Position numbers and translations under genes: made by a program. The notes beneath the pieces are model-generated. The model was not told where the DNA came from. It did no database searches and saw only the letters and a list, made by a program, of their open reading frames with translations. A DNA stretch of 64,000 nt from VBAU01 sp036005185. Lineage in GTDB: Bacteria; Bacteroidota; Bacteroidia; Chitinophagales; Chitinophagaceae. Shown here in pieces: positions 34,197 to 43,367 of this stretch; the stretch's first letter is position 1, and each line of letters starts with the position of its first letter. The stretch is taken from assembly GCA_036005185.1 (NCBI GenBank), contig DASYQS010000035.1, positions 32,300 to 96,299 of the forward strand. The letters are read 5' to 3'.

Positions 34197-35733
34197 TTTC
34201 AAATTTATTTTCAATTAAAATTTCACCTGTCATTTCTTTCGGGATATTAAGATTCATCACCGTTAAAATTGTAGGCGCAACATCTGCTAATTTACCAGCC
34301 TTTATTTTCCCGTTCCACTCTTTGTCAATTATAAAAAGCGGAACAGGGTTTAAAGTATGTGCAGTGTTTGGGGTACCATCTTCATTGATCATATAATCTG
34401 AATTGCCATGATCTGCCGTAACAAAACTTATATAACCATTCTCTAAGCCAGCTGTAACAACTTTTTCTACACATTGATCAACGGTTTCAATCGCTTTGAT
34501 AGCCGCTTCCCAAACACCGGTATGTCCCACCATATCAGCATTAGCATAGTTGAGGCAAATAAAATCTGCAGTTTGATTGTTAATTTCGGGGAGTAACGCA
34601 TTAGTTACTTCATAGGCACTCATTTCTGGTTTTAAATCATAGGTGGCAACTTTTGGTGAAGGAATAAGAATTCTTTTTTCCCCTTCAAATGGGATTTCCC
34701 TACCGCCGCTAAAAAAGAAGGTTACATGTGGATATTTTTCGGTTTCAGCAATGCGAATTTGTTTCAGGTTATGCTGTTCTAATACTTCACCAAGCGTATT
34801 ATTCAAATTGTCATTACTGAAAATAATATGAACGTTTTTGAATGACCGATCGTACTCAGTCATTGTAGTATAATCCAGTGACAATTTTTTCATTCCAAAA
34901 TCGGGAAGATCAATTTGGGTAAGCACCTGCGTTATTTCGCGACAGCGGTCGGTTCTGAAATTGAAACAAATTACTACATCGTCCTCATTTATTTTTGCGA
35001 GAGGCTTTTGTGCTTCATTTACAATAACAGTAGGTAGTATAAACTCATCGGTAATATTTTTTTTGTAGGAGTTTTCAATGGCTTGTATCGCATCTGTAGC
35101 TTTTTCGCCTTTGCCATTTACCATGGCATCATATGCAAGCTTAATCCTTTCCCAGCGTTTATCCCTATCCATCGCATAATATCTGCCACTAACAGTTGCG
35201 ATCTTTCCACCCGTTTTATTTACATGCGATTGCAGCGCACTCATAAAACGCAGTCCACTTTTTGGATCAGTATCTCTCCCATCTGTGAAGGCGTGAATAA
35301 AAACATCATTAAGACCTTCGGTTTTGCATACGTCAATAATGGATTTTAAATGATTAATATGTGAGTGTACACCCCCATCACTCACTAACCCGATCAGGTG
35401 CAAAAACTTTTGATTTTTTTTTGCTCGTCGAATAGCATTCAATAAGTTTTCATTTTTTGCAAATGATCCATCTCGTATGGCTACATTAATTCTTTGTAAC
35501 TCCTGATAAACGATCCGTCCCGCGCCAAGGTTTAGGTGACCTACTTCAGAGTTGCCCATCTGCCCCTCTGGCAGGCCAACGGCCTCCCCGCAAGTAGTTA
35601 AAGTAGTGTTAGGATATTTATGATATAGGGAGCTAACAAACGGTGTTTTGGCGTGTTGAATGGCATCGGCTGAAGCAACTTTTCCTAATCCCCAGCCGTC
35701 CATTATTATCAGGATAACTTTTTTATTGTTCAT
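34189..35733 (-). CDS. gpmI: 2,3-bisphosphoglycerate-independent phosphoglycerate mutase
   Basis: A 514-residue alkaline-phosphatase-superfamily enzyme interconverting 3- and 2-phosphoglycerate in glycolysis. 'LIIMDGWGLG' carries the metal ligand Asp12. 'PEGQMGNSEVGHLNLGAGR' carries the catalytic Ser62. 'HSHINHL', 'HAFTDGRDT' and 'NYANADMVGHTG' and 'TADHGNSDYM' give the remaining Mn-site residues. The length and domain order are standard. The start overlaps nothing upstream; its end overlaps the heme-protein start by 8 nt. Confidence 0.97.
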   Translation of the reverse strand: MNNKKVILIIMDGWGLGKVASADAIQHAKTPFVSSLYHKYPNTTLTTCGEAVGLPEGQMGNSEVGHLNLGAGRIVYQELQRINVAIRDGSFAKNENLLNAIRRAKKNQKFLHLIGLVSDGGVHSHINHLKSIIDVCKTEGLNDVFIHAFTDGRDTDPKSGLRFMSALQSHVNKTGGKIATVSGRYYAMDRDKRWERIKLAYDAMVNGKGEKATDAIQAIENSYKKNITDEFILPTVIVNEAQKPLAKINEDDVVICFNFRTDRCREITQVLTQIDLPDFGMKKLSLDYTTMTEYDRSFKNVHIIFSNDNLNNTLGEVLEQHNLKQIRIAETEKYPHVTFFFSGGREIPFEGEKRILIPSPKVATYDLKPEMSAYEVTNALLPEINNQTADFICLNYANADMVGHTGVWEAAIKAIETVDQCVEKVVTAGLENGYISFVTADHGNSDYMINEDGTPNTAHTLNPVPLFIIDKEWNGKIKAGKLADVAPTILTVMNLNIPKEMTGEILIENKFENV

Positions 35734-35928
35734 TTAAGCTTTAAAATTTATTATAAGAGTATATTTCCATACCGTTTTAGAAATGTTCGTTGTAAAACTA
35801 CTTTATTTAACGAATTAATATTTATTCTATGAAAAGCATGTCCTTTTTACTATTTTAGTAGCCCGTAAAAAATCCAATGGACTATGGCACATTTTTCGTT
35901 CCTTACCACTGCGAAAACACAGTTCTAT

Positions 35929-36318
35929 ATGAAAAAAATCATTTCTACACTTACCGTTTTTTTAAGCCTAGTGATGCTTTCATTCACTACACAGGAAACT
36001 AGCCTCGATGAAGTGATTGTTGCCCTTAAGGATGGCAAGGCTGGCGAGCTTGGCAAGTATATGGATGATAATGTAGAGATTTCTTTGCCAGATAAGAGCA
36101 ATAACTATAGCAAGGCTCAAGCAATCCTTATTCTTAAAGATTTTTTTGATAACAATGAAGTGAAATCCTTTGAGGTAAAACACAAAGGTGATCAGAATGG
36201 CGGGCAATACTGTGTGGGCACGCTCCAGACGAAATCAGGCACTTTTCGAACAACAATTTTTATGAAAACAAAAACAGGGAAGGATTTCGTAAAAGCAATT
36301 CGATTCCAATCCGTCTGA
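35929..36318 (+). CDS. DUF4783 exported protein
   Basis: A 129-residue protein starting MKKIISTLTVFLSLVMLSFTTQ with a signal peptide. The mature part is an NTF2/cystatin-like alpha+beta fold ('IVALKDGKAGELGKYMDDNVEISLPDKSNNYSKAQAILILKDFF'), matching DUF4783. The frame opens 15 codons earlier, but the signal peptide fixes the ATG at 35929. In Bacteroidota this gene commonly sits just before nadC, as here. Its function is unknown. Confidence 0.82.
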   Translation: MKKIISTLTVFLSLVMLSFTTQETSLDEVIVALKDGKAGELGKYMDDNVEISLPDKSNNYSKAQAILILKDFFDNNEVKSFEVKHKGDQNGGQYCVGTLQTKSGTFRTTIFMKTKTGKDFVKAIRFQSV

Positions 36319-36345
36319 CAAGGTTTAAAATAAACGATTTTAATG

Positions 36346-36375
36346 AAAGCCTCACGACATGTCGTGAGGCTTTTT
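36346..36375 (+). terminator. Palindromic terminator between DUF4783 and nadC
   Basis: GCCTCACGACATGTCGTGAGGC is a 22-base perfect palindrome (36349-36370) followed by TTTTT. It ends the DUF4783 transcript, so nadC needs its own promoter. Confidence 0.85.
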
Positions 36376-36382
36376 ACTTTTG
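36375..36382 (+). promoter_or_regulatory. -7 element before nadC
   Basis: TACTTTTG fits TAnnTTTG and is 4 nt from the nadC ATG. It starts within the tail of the preceding terminator. The transcript would be leaderless or nearly so. Confidence 0.5.
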
Positions 36383-36386
36383 CGGA

Positions 36387-37247
36387 ATGAAAGATTTTAA
36401 GGAGAAATTACATGCTTTGATTGATAGTGCATTGAATGAAGATATTGGGGAAGGGGATCATTCCACTTTATCTTGCATTCCTGCTAATACAAAAGGCAAA
36501 GCCGTTTTAAAAATAAAGCAAGAAGGTGTGTTGGCAGGTTTAGAAGTGGCCCGAGAAATTTTTTTTTATAAAGAACCTTCTGCTGTTTTCACTGCCTTTA
36601 AAAAAGATGGTGATAAAATGAAGATTGGTGAAATTGGGTTTGAGGTTTATGCCTCAATACATACAATCTTGAAATGTGAACGCTTACTACTTAATTGTAT
36701 GCAGCGAATGAGTGGAATTGCAACCCTAACTATGCAGTACACAAATAAGCTCAAAGGATATAAAACAAGGATCTTAGATACAAGAAAAACAACACCAAAT
36801 TTCAGATTACTGGAAAAGGAAGCGGTGCGTATTGGGGGTGGGCTGAATCACCGTTTTGGTTTGCATGATATGATTATGCTGAAGGATAATCACATTGATT
36901 TTTGCGGAAGCTTGGAAAGGGCTATTCAAAGAGCTTATGATTATGTGCAAACTATAAAGCCGGAATTAAAAATCGAAGTAGAAGCAAGAGGTTTGGAAGA
37001 TGTGAAGAAGATAGTAGAAGTTGGCAAAAACAAAGTATTTAGAATTATGCTTGATAACTTTACTCCATTGCAAATTGAAAAAGCCTTAAAAATAATTAAC
37101 CAAGAATTTGAGACAGAGGCGAGCGGTGGAATTAATCTTGATAATATTGGAGAATATGCAAAAACAGGAGTTGATTATGTAAGTGTAGGAGGATTAGTAC
37201 ATCAGGCAAGAAGCTTGGATTTGAGCTTGAAAGCCGTAATTATTTAA
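36387..37247 (+). CDS. nadC: Nicotinate-nucleotide pyrophosphorylase (carboxylating)
   Basis: A 286-residue enzyme that turns quinolinate and PRPP into nicotinate mononucleotide in NAD synthesis. 'NEDIGEGDHST', 'KCERLLLNCMQRMSGIATLT', 'ILDTRKTTPNFRLLEKEAVRIGGGLNHRFGLHDMIMLKDNHI' (in two parts) and 'EVEARGLEDV' and 'SGGINLDNIGEYAKTGVDYVSVG' match NadC throughout. The length is standard. nadA and nadB are not in the window. The SUI1-like gene follows after 18 nt. Confidence 0.96.
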   Translation: MKDFKEKLHALIDSALNEDIGEGDHSTLSCIPANTKGKAVLKIKQEGVLAGLEVAREIFFYKEPSAVFTAFKKDGDKMKIGEIGFEVYASIHTILKCERLLLNCMQRMSGIATLTMQYTNKLKGYKTRILDTRKTTPNFRLLEKEAVRIGGGLNHRFGLHDMIMLKDNHIDFCGSLERAIQRAYDYVQTIKPELKIEVEARGLEDVKKIVEVGKNKVFRIMLDNFTPLQIEKALKIINQEFETEASGGINLDNIGEYAKTGVDYVSVGGLVHQARSLDLSLKAVII

Positions 37248-37265
37248 TCATTCATTGGGTTTAAT

Positions 37266-37604
37266 ATGAGTAAAAAGAAAGCTGATAGTAGAGGGTTTGT
37301 TTATAGCACAGATCCAAATTTTCGTTTTGAAGAAAAATATGAAAATGTCGAAACCTTGCAGCCTCCACAACAAAAATTAAAAGTCAGGTTGGATACAAAA
37401 CACAGAGCGGGCAAAGCAGTTACACTCGTTGAAGGATTTATTGGAAAAAATGAAGATCTGGAGGAGCTTGGAAAGAAGTTAAAAGCATTTTGCGGGACGG
37501 GAGGCTCTGCTAAGGATGGAGAAATCATTATCCAGGGCGATCAACGGGAAAAGACGATACAATGGTTGAAGAAAAACGGATTTTCTCAAACGAAAAAGAT
37601 CTGA
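37266..37604 (+). CDS. SUI1/eIF1-like translation factor (YciH family)
   Basis: A 112-residue protein. The SUI1 fold occupies the C-terminal 75 residues: 'VRLDTKHRAGKAVTLVEGFIG', 'LEELGKKLKAFCGTGGSAKDG' and 'IIIQGDQREKTIQWLKKNGF'. It is related to eukaryotic eIF1 and bacterial YciH, which influences start-site fidelity or acts under stress. It likely shares the nadC transcript. Confidence 0.92.
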   Translation: MSKKKADSRGFVYSTDPNFRFEEKYENVETLQPPQQKLKVRLDTKHRAGKAVTLVEGFIGKNEDLEELGKKLKAFCGTGGSAKDGEIIIQGDQREKTIQWLKKNGFSQTKKI

Positions 37605-38006
37605 GTTGATTCATAACAATAAACCCTACTAAATAGAGTTGGTTTTTATGAGACTACGTTAATATTGCTCGCCTTGCTTTTAAGCAATTAGAAATTTCAT
37701 TATGGATGAGTTTTGCAAAAACAATACAGCAGCAAAAGCCTGTGCAAGGCCATAAATAAAAAGGGTAACCGTCATTTTAATGGCCTAAAATTGAATCGTA
37801 ATATTGGCTGCAACGTCATTATCCCATACGCAATGCCGCTTCGATAGTGCGCAATAATATTTACCAGGTAATATCAAATCAAAATACCGTGAAAACACGG
37901 TTGATAAAATCATTTGAATTCAAGTACTTAGGCCTGAGGAAGCTGATAATTAGATTTCAGCATTGCAATAAATGACTGAGCCTGGCTATGATAAAAAGAT
38001 TTTAAA
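37605..38006. other. Intergenic stretch, no gene seen
   Basis: About 400 bp. A weak hairpin around 37621-37647 (AAACC with GGTTT) followed by T's may end the nadC-SUI1 transcript. Otherwise I see no coding frame with a plausible start, and no repeat or RNA signature. Confidence 0.5.
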
Positions 38007-38975
38007 ATGAAAGACCCCTGTAATGAAATTGATGACTTAAATTTTGACTCAAAAAGCGATCTAAAAAAATTGCTTTTCAGAGATAAACATACCCGAATAG
38101 AAGGCTTGTTCACCGAACATTTTTTCTTTGAACAAATTATAAAAGGGCAGTTTCAGGAAATTTCATCAAGCTGGTGGTTTTCGATGAAAGATGGGAGTTA
38201 TCATATAATTAAATTGATTGTTTCTATAAATGCTCTTACTTCTTTCGATATTGAATTACTAGGGCATTTTGCCGCATCGAACTCAAACACATTTATTATT
38301 GCGTTTAATGAAGACGAAAAGAAATTTTATTATTTAAGATTTAAAAAAGAATATAAAAATTTCTTGGTTGACAATTTTGATAGGTTAAAAAAATTATATC
38401 CAAAAAATAAAATAAAGGCACATAGACTGCCCGATAATGAAAGAAGTTTTGGTAGAATAAACCAGGCAATCGATTATTTGGAATCTGTAGGTGCATTAAA
38501 AAAATGTGCTATTGAAAGAATGTTTGCTAATTGCTGGTTACCTGATGGTTTTTTTTGGGATATAGATTTTATTGTGAAACATAAAACAAGGTTTATTGCA
38601 TTTGAAGTGAAACAAAAATTTCCTACGCGAAAAGGAACCTGGGGATTAAACATTGGATTGTCTAAATTATTTATATACCTAAATTCGATTGGAATAGAAG
38701 TAGTTCATGTAATTCTTACAAAGCCTTTAAAAGATAAAACCATACCGGCTATTGATCTTTACACAAAGGATGAGTATAAAAGAAATGCAAAATGGATTGC
38801 GACAAAAGTAAAGAGTGCTTTTACAGATCTTAATCTCTCCGTTGCTCCTCAATACACCAGCATCTACGGTAATTCAAGCCTATCATTTTATCACTTGCAA
38901 CCTGAAATTTTTAGTGAAATAAAGAAAGTAAATTCTTCAACAAATACTATTCTTTCTTTTTTGGAAAAAGAATAA
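38007..38975 (+). CDS. PD-(D/E)XK nuclease-like protein (orphan)
   Basis: A 322-residue protein with no signal peptide and a high Lys/Asn/Phe content. The central region 'GFFWDIDFIVKHKTRFIAFEVKQKF' (181-205) reads as the PD-(D/E)XK core. Asp185/Asp187 are on the first strand of a hairpin and Glu200-x-Lys202 on the second, followed by a helix. That layout is used by restriction, Holliday-junction and repair nucleases. The N-terminal 170 residues have no motif I recognise. No methyltransferase or helicase is adjacent, so it is not a standard restriction system. The nuclease call is inferred from the motif alone. Confidence 0.55.
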   Translation: MKDPCNEIDDLNFDSKSDLKKLLFRDKHTRIEGLFTEHFFFEQIIKGQFQEISSSWWFSMKDGSYHIIKLIVSINALTSFDIELLGHFAASNSNTFIIAFNEDEKKFYYLRFKKEYKNFLVDNFDRLKKLYPKNKIKAHRLPDNERSFGRINQAIDYLESVGALKKCAIERMFANCWLPDGFFWDIDFIVKHKTRFIAFEVKQKFPTRKGTWGLNIGLSKLFIYLNSIGIEVVHVILTKPLKDKTIPAIDLYTKDEYKRNAKWIATKVKSAFTDLNLSVAPQYTSIYGNSSLSFYHLQPEIFSEIKKVNSSTNTILSFLEKE

Positions 38976-39021
38976 TTAATAATTACAACAGATCGCTCAC
39001 TTAACACGAATGACTATCTAC

Positions 39022-39029
39022 TAACTTTG
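39022..39029 (+). promoter_or_regulatory. -7 element before LLM oxidoreductase
   Basis: TAACTTTG fits TAnnTTTG, 7 nt upstream of the ATG at 39037. A near-leaderless transcript is implied. Confidence 0.45.
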
Positions 39030-39036
39030 CCGCCTT

Positions 39037-40077
39037 ATGGAAATCGGCATTTATACTTTTGCAGATATTGGCACTCATCCTATCACTAAACAAACTATTT
39101 CTCCCCATCAGCGAATGTTGAATTTAATGGAAGAGATTGAACTAGCCGATCAGCTTGGTCTTGATGTATTCGCTGTTGGCGAACACCACCGGCCTGATTA
39201 TGCCATCTCAGCTCCCGCAGTGGTATTGGGTGCTGCCGCTGTAAAAACAAAAAATATAAAGCTATCCAGTGCTGTTACCGTATTGAGCTCGGACGACCCG
39301 GTCCGTGTGTTTCAACAATTTGCTACAATTGATCTCTTATCTGGCGGGCGAGCAGAGATCATGGTTGGTCGAGGGTCCTTTATTGAATCATTTCCTTTGT
39401 TTGGTTACAAGCTTGACGATTATGATGAGCTGTTCTCCGAAAAGCTGGAAATGCTTTTGCAACTGAATGAGAATGAAATTTTATCATGGAAAGGGAAACA
39501 TACACAAACAGTCAACAAACGCGGGGTGTATCCGCGGCCATATCAAAAAAAATTGCCCATATGGGTTGGGGTGGGAGGTACTCCTGAATCGGTAGTACGA
39601 GCGGCGGAACATGGATTACCAATGGCCCTTGCCATCATTGGCGGACTGCCTGCCCGGTTTGTACCCTATGTACAGTTGTATCGCAATGTGTATGAAAAGG
39701 CAGGCTATGATCTTACTAAGATGCAGCTCAGTATTAACTCACATACTTACATTGCCGATGATTCGCAACAAGCCAGAGATGAATTTTATCCTCCGTACTC
39801 AGATGTAATGGGAAAAATAGGAAGGGAAAGAGGATGGCCCCCGGGTACAAGAGAACAGTTTGATGCTTCTACCGAACCAGAGGGTGCTTTGCTGGTTGGC
39901 AGCCCGCAACAAGTAATTGATAAGATCATTTATGAGCATGAGTTATTTGGTCACACACGTTTTTTGGCGCAAATGAGCTTAGGCGCCATGCCTCATGATA
40001 AAATACTTCATGCTATGGAACTATTGGGAACTAAGGTTGCTCCCGAAATAAAAAAATACACGGCAAAGCAGAATTAA
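39037..40077 (+). CDS. LLM-class flavin-dependent oxidoreductase
   Basis: A 346-residue bacterial-luciferase-like TIM-barrel protein. 'EIGIYTFADIGTHP' opens the first strand. 'LADQLGLDVFAVGEHHRPDYAISAPAVVLGAAA' is the conserved GEHH/substrate strand region. 'SSDDPVRVFQQFATIDLLSGGRAEIMVGRGSF' and 'LPIWVGVGGTPESVVRAAEHG' follow. These are the hallmarks of the LLM family (often annotated in the CE1758 subgroup), which uses FMNH2 or F420. The substrate is unknown. It faces the DUF2911 gene across a bidirectional terminator. Confidence 0.9.
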   Translation: MEIGIYTFADIGTHPITKQTISPHQRMLNLMEEIELADQLGLDVFAVGEHHRPDYAISAPAVVLGAAAVKTKNIKLSSAVTVLSSDDPVRVFQQFATIDLLSGGRAEIMVGRGSFIESFPLFGYKLDDYDELFSEKLEMLLQLNENEILSWKGKHTQTVNKRGVYPRPYQKKLPIWVGVGGTPESVVRAAEHGLPMALAIIGGLPARFVPYVQLYRNVYEKAGYDLTKMQLSINSHTYIADDSQQARDEFYPPYSDVMGKIGRERGWPPGTREQFDASTEPEGALLVGSPQQVIDKIIYEHELFGHTRFLAQMSLGAMPHDKILHAMELLGTKVAPEIKKYTAKQN

Positions 40078-40083
40078 ATATTC

Positions 40084-40121
40084 ATGCGATGGCTCGCACA
40101 GAACCATCGCATTTATTTTTA
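40084..40121 (+). terminator. Bidirectional terminator between convergent genes
   Basis: ATGCGATGG / CCATCGCAT (40084-40092 and 40104-40112) with an 11-nt loop and a T-rich tail on the plus side, overlapping the end of the DUF2911 gene. Confidence 0.75.
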
Positions 40122-41207
40122 TAAAGCGCCTAATTCTTTCAAAAATTTTTCTGAATTGGCTTTCACATTCGCAGGAGGGTTCATGCTCAGTGACTTTTTG
40201 AAATTGAGGATCGCATTTTTTTTGTCTCCCCTTGTAGCGTAAGCTTCACCCAGGCTATCAAAACAATTTGCACTTTTTGGAAAGCGTTTTGTATTTAAAG
40301 TAAGAATTTCAATTGCCTTATCGTGCTGGCCAGCGCCGAGCAACTGATATCCATACTGATTCAATTCGGTTTCATTAGCTATAGCAATCGCATCATTCAT
40401 GATCTTATCAGCTTCTTCTGCTTTGCCCATACTCCTCAGAATATTTGATTTTACACTGAGCGTAGAGAAAGAATTATTCATGGCTATCGCCCGGTCTATC
40501 CATTTCAATGCCTGATCATAATCTGTTTTGTTTTGCAAGGCGTAATTGGCAGCACTGGCATACCCCTGCCAGGTGAAACCAACAGGACCTTTCAGTTCTT
40601 CTTCGGCGTTTGCCAATACAATATCATCAACAGCAAATTCAATTTTTACCGGAAACTGTTTTTTCTCCCAGTTCAGCACAAGTTCAGAGGAGTTTTTTGT
40701 ACTGTTGATAAAATCATAAGTGAGCATTTCTGTAAAAGGTATTTCGCGCAATTGTATTTTGGTGCGGAACAGGTCATTCTTTGGCTCATAAAAAAAACTC
40801 CCCCACGATCTGCTATCCTTTGATAATATCAATTCGCCTGTATTATCGGGGTTGATCACAAAAAATAACCCGTATTCACCTGCGGGCACCGGTTTGCCTT
40901 CTACTTTCGCGTCATGCGAAAATTTAATCGTGGTATTTTCATTCGCACCGGCACGCCAGGGCGCTGAGTTACCATTACCAAAACCTTGGGCATTCCATCC
41001 ATAAGGTACAAGCTTGCCCCATATTTCCCGACCTTTTACAGATGGTCGAGAGTAATTAACCGTAACAACCGATATGCCGATGGTTTGCGATACTGAAGCC
41101 GCAGGGCTTGGTGTCCGGGGGGTAGTGACCGGCTGAGCAACTGCTATGAAACAAATCGATGTCATTAGCAAAAGCTGCATGATTGGGATGGCATATTGCT
41201 TTCTCAT
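40119..41207 (-). CDS. DUF2911 and TPR protein, exported
   Basis: A 362-residue protein with a signal peptide ('LLLMTSICFIAVAQ'). A DUF2911 domain covers about 35-170: 'SVSQTIGISVVTVNYSRPSVKGREIWGKLVPYG', 'WRAGANENTTIKFSHD' and 'PAGEYGLFFVI'. C-terminal TPR-type helices cover about 220-355 ('YDQALKWIDRAIAMN', 'DKAIEILTLNTKRFPKSANCFDSLGEAYATRGDKKNAILNF'). DUF2911 is common in Bacteroidota and of unknown function. The TPR half suggests protein contacts in the periplasm. Confidence 0.88.
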   Translation of the reverse strand: MRKQYAIPIMQLLLMTSICFIAVAQPVTTPRTPSPAASVSQTIGISVVTVNYSRPSVKGREIWGKLVPYGWNAQGFGNGNSAPWRAGANENTTIKFSHDAKVEGKPVPAGEYGLFFVINPDNTGELILSKDSRSWGSFFYEPKNDLFRTKIQLREIPFTEMLTYDFINSTKNSSELVLNWEKKQFPVKIEFAVDDIVLANAEEELKGPVGFTWQGYASAANYALQNKTDYDQALKWIDRAIAMNNSFSTLSVKSNILRSMGKAEEADKIMNDAIAIANETELNQYGYQLLGAGQHDKAIEILTLNTKRFPKSANCFDSLGEAYATRGDKKNAILNFKKSLSMNPPANVKANSEKFLKELGAL

Positions 41208-41554
41208 AGTTCTATGTTTTGGGTTAACAAATTATTTGTCAATAAAATTTACGATAATACTGCAGTGCTATTGGAACAATCTATTCAAGCGGTTGAAGAA
41301 GGTGCCGGAAGGTTTCTTCTCCCTTTAATATAGAGATTTCTCATGTTACTCCTATATCTCATCAATAATCAGTGATCAGTTTTGTGCTTCTATTGTGGGA
41401 TATGTCTGATATAATTTGCTGATTTTATTAACTAGTACAAAAAGAAAAAGGAAAGACCATTCATTGCTGTTCTAAAGTGCGATCCTAAAGCGTAAAATAA
41501 TAAATGTGCCTACGACGTTAATAAAATATCCTCCTCTGCAAATGCAACTTGATT
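41208..41554. other. Intergenic stretch, no gene seen
   Basis: About 345 bp between divergent genes. I find no convincing frame, hairpin or repeat. It presumably holds both promoters. Confidence 0.4.
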
Positions 41555-42025
41555 ATGAGAAAGTTATTTTTCTTCGCCACTACTATTGCAATCGCCACTC
41601 AACTAACAGCACAGAAGGCTTTTAGAAAAAATACCCTCTACGGCGAAATTGCAGGCAATGGTCTTGTGTTGTCCGCGAATTATGAACGACAATTGGGTAA
41701 TAAGCCCGGACTTGGGTTGCACATTGGTGTGGGCCTTGGTGGTTATTACCCGGCCATACCAGTAGGAGTTGATTACTTGTTTGATCTTGGACATGAGAAA
41801 TCATTTATAGAAGTCGGTGTGGGCGTTACACTTGCCGAGCTGGAATTATGGGACGACAAATATTACATTGGTCACAACCCTTACAAGGCTGGGTTCATTC
41901 CTTCTATCGGTTACAGGCATCATACGTCTTACGGGCTCATGTGGAAACTCATTTACACACCCATTTTTAGCAGCTATAGAAATATTCCTTTGTATGCAGG
42001 CGCGTCAGTTGGCTGGAGATTATGA
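41555..42025 (+). CDS. Small outer-membrane beta-barrel-like protein
   Basis: A 156-residue exported protein with signal peptide MRKLFFFATTIAIATQLTAQ. Glycine/aromatic alternation suggests about eight strands ('NTLYGEIAGNGLVLSANYERQLG', 'PGLGLHIGVGLGG', 'SFIEVGVGVTLAEL', 'GLMWKLIYTPIF', 'IPLYAGASVGWRL'), ending in a typical C-terminal barrel strand. An in-frame TTG lies two codons earlier. A decayed relative of its last 17 codons lies at 43777-43830. I do not recognise a named family. Confidence 0.75.
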   Translation: MRKLFFFATTIAIATQLTAQKAFRKNTLYGEIAGNGLVLSANYERQLGNKPGLGLHIGVGLGGYYPAIPVGVDYLFDLGHEKSFIEVGVGVTLAELELWDDKYYIGHNPYKAGFIPSIGYRHHTSYGLMWKLIYTPIFSSYRNIPLYAGASVGWRL

Positions 42026-42141
42026 TTATCTGGACATGAAAATCACCACATGCCAAAATGTGTTACATAAGTGTAATAACATAAAATGATATCCGTCTTA
42101 AAATGATCAGTGCCCGGTACGTATTATCACTAACCATTGAA

Positions 42142-42855
42142 CTATTTGGCAGGTATAGATGGTCTTACTTCTATCTTACTTGGTAATGTTCGTGGATGCA
42201 TATGTAAAAGGTCCGTTACGATCTGCCCTATATCTTCAGGTTGTATCTTCCATGCATCGGCATTACCAGGCACACGGTGATTAAAATGAGTTGCAACCGA
42301 ACCCGGCATGATGGTAGTAACTTTAATACCATACTTTCTCAGATCAAGCATAATAGCCTGTGTAAAACCAACAAGTCCGAATTTACTGGCATTATAAGCA
42401 GCGCCATTTTCAAAAAAGTTGGTACCGGCGAGACTCGCGATGGTAATAATATATCCTTTCGATCTCTTTAGTGCTTCAATGCTTGCCTTTACACTATTAA
42501 AAACTCCTGTAAGGTTAGTATCAATTGTCTCTTTCCATTCTTGCTCTGTTAAACTTTCAATCGGTGCAAAATGACCAACTCCGGCATTAGCAATCAATAC
42601 ATCCAATTGACCAAAATGATCAATCGTCGCTTTTACGGCTTTTGTTTCAGAATCGAGAGAGCTTACATTGGATTCCAGCGCTAGAACTTTTGAAGGATCT
42701 TTGGTTAATGATTCAGCAGCTTGCTTTGCTGCAGTTAATGTCCTGCTGGTAATAGCGACCTTCATACCATGATCCAGTAAGGTTTTTGCTATGCCGTATC
42801 CTATACCCTTGCTTCCACCGGTTATATAGGCTACTTTATCATTTAGATTATTCAT
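42142..42855 (-). CDS. SDR-family NAD(P)-dependent oxidoreductase
   Basis: A 237-residue classical short-chain dehydrogenase. TGGSKGIG at 12-19 is the cofactor-binding glycine motif, NAG at 90-92 the structural one. Ser141, Tyr154 and Lys158 (YNASK) form the catalytic triad. 'PGSVAT' follows. It resembles 3-ketoacyl-ACP reductase-type enzymes, but the substrate is not determinable. It lies 104 bp downstream of a MaoC-type hydratase gene on the same strand, hinting at acyl-chain chemistry. Confidence 0.92.
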   Translation of the reverse strand: MNNLNDKVAYITGGSKGIGYGIAKTLLDHGMKVAITSRTLTAAKQAAESLTKDPSKVLALESNVSSLDSETKAVKATIDHFGQLDVLIANAGVGHFAPIESLTEQEWKETIDTNLTGVFNSVKASIEALKRSKGYIITIASLAGTNFFENGAAYNASKFGLVGFTQAIMLDLRKYGIKVTTIMPGSVATHFNHRVPGNADAWKIQPEDIGQIVTDLLHMHPRTLPSKIEVRPSIPAK

Positions 42856-42959
42856 TGATAAAAGTTAATTGATAATCCTTTCAACAAATTTTCAAATTGT
42901 TAGTTCAATTAGAAAGTAGTTATTTCAATGATGAGCCAGATCGATTACCTTTCACATTT

Positions 42960-43367
42960 TTATTCATCAGCAGAAAAAGTATAGCACCATGCTTCCCCTT
43001 CTAAAACTGTTTCGCCATTTTGCCGGTTTATTTTCATCTTTAATTGTGTTACCGGCTTTGTTTCATGTATACTAATCACTTCCGCTTCTGCAGTTATGGT
43101 GTCGTCGATAAAAACCGGGGCAGTAAATTTCCAATTTTGGCTTAAAAAAACAGTGCCTGGGCCGGGCATGTCCATAGCAACAAGAGCATGGAGCAAGCCA
43201 GTAGTCAACCCACCCTGTACTACCAGCCGCTTGAATTTTGTTTTTGCTGCAAACGATTCATCAAAGTGAAGCGGGTTATAGTCGCCACTTAAGGCAGCAA
43301 ATGTTTTCACATGATCTGCAGTGAGCGTTATGCTGCGGGTTGCTTTTTGTCCAACGGATAATTTCAT
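42960..43367 (-). CDS. MaoC-like hot-dog dehydratase
   Basis: A 135-residue hot-dog-fold protein. 'FAALSGDYNPLHFDESFAAKTKFKRLVVQGGLTTGLL' (in parts) carries the R-hydratase motif with Asp and His acting on the acyl-CoA. Its length is typical of stand-alone enoyl-CoA hydratases such as PhaJ. It probably pairs with the SDR downstream in reversible hydration and reduction of acyl thioesters. Confidence 0.9.
   Translation of the reverse strand: MKLSVGQKATRSITLTADHVKTFAALSGDYNPLHFDESFAAKTKFKRLVVQGGLTTGLLHALVAMDMPGPGTVFLSQNWKFTAPVFIDDTITAEAEVISIHETKPVTQLKMKINRQNGETVLEGEAWCYTFSADE

Noticed and set aside
38007..38975. Restriction-modification or toxin-antitoxin locus
   Set aside because: No methyltransferase, specificity subunit, or antitoxin-like small gene beside the nuclease-like frame.
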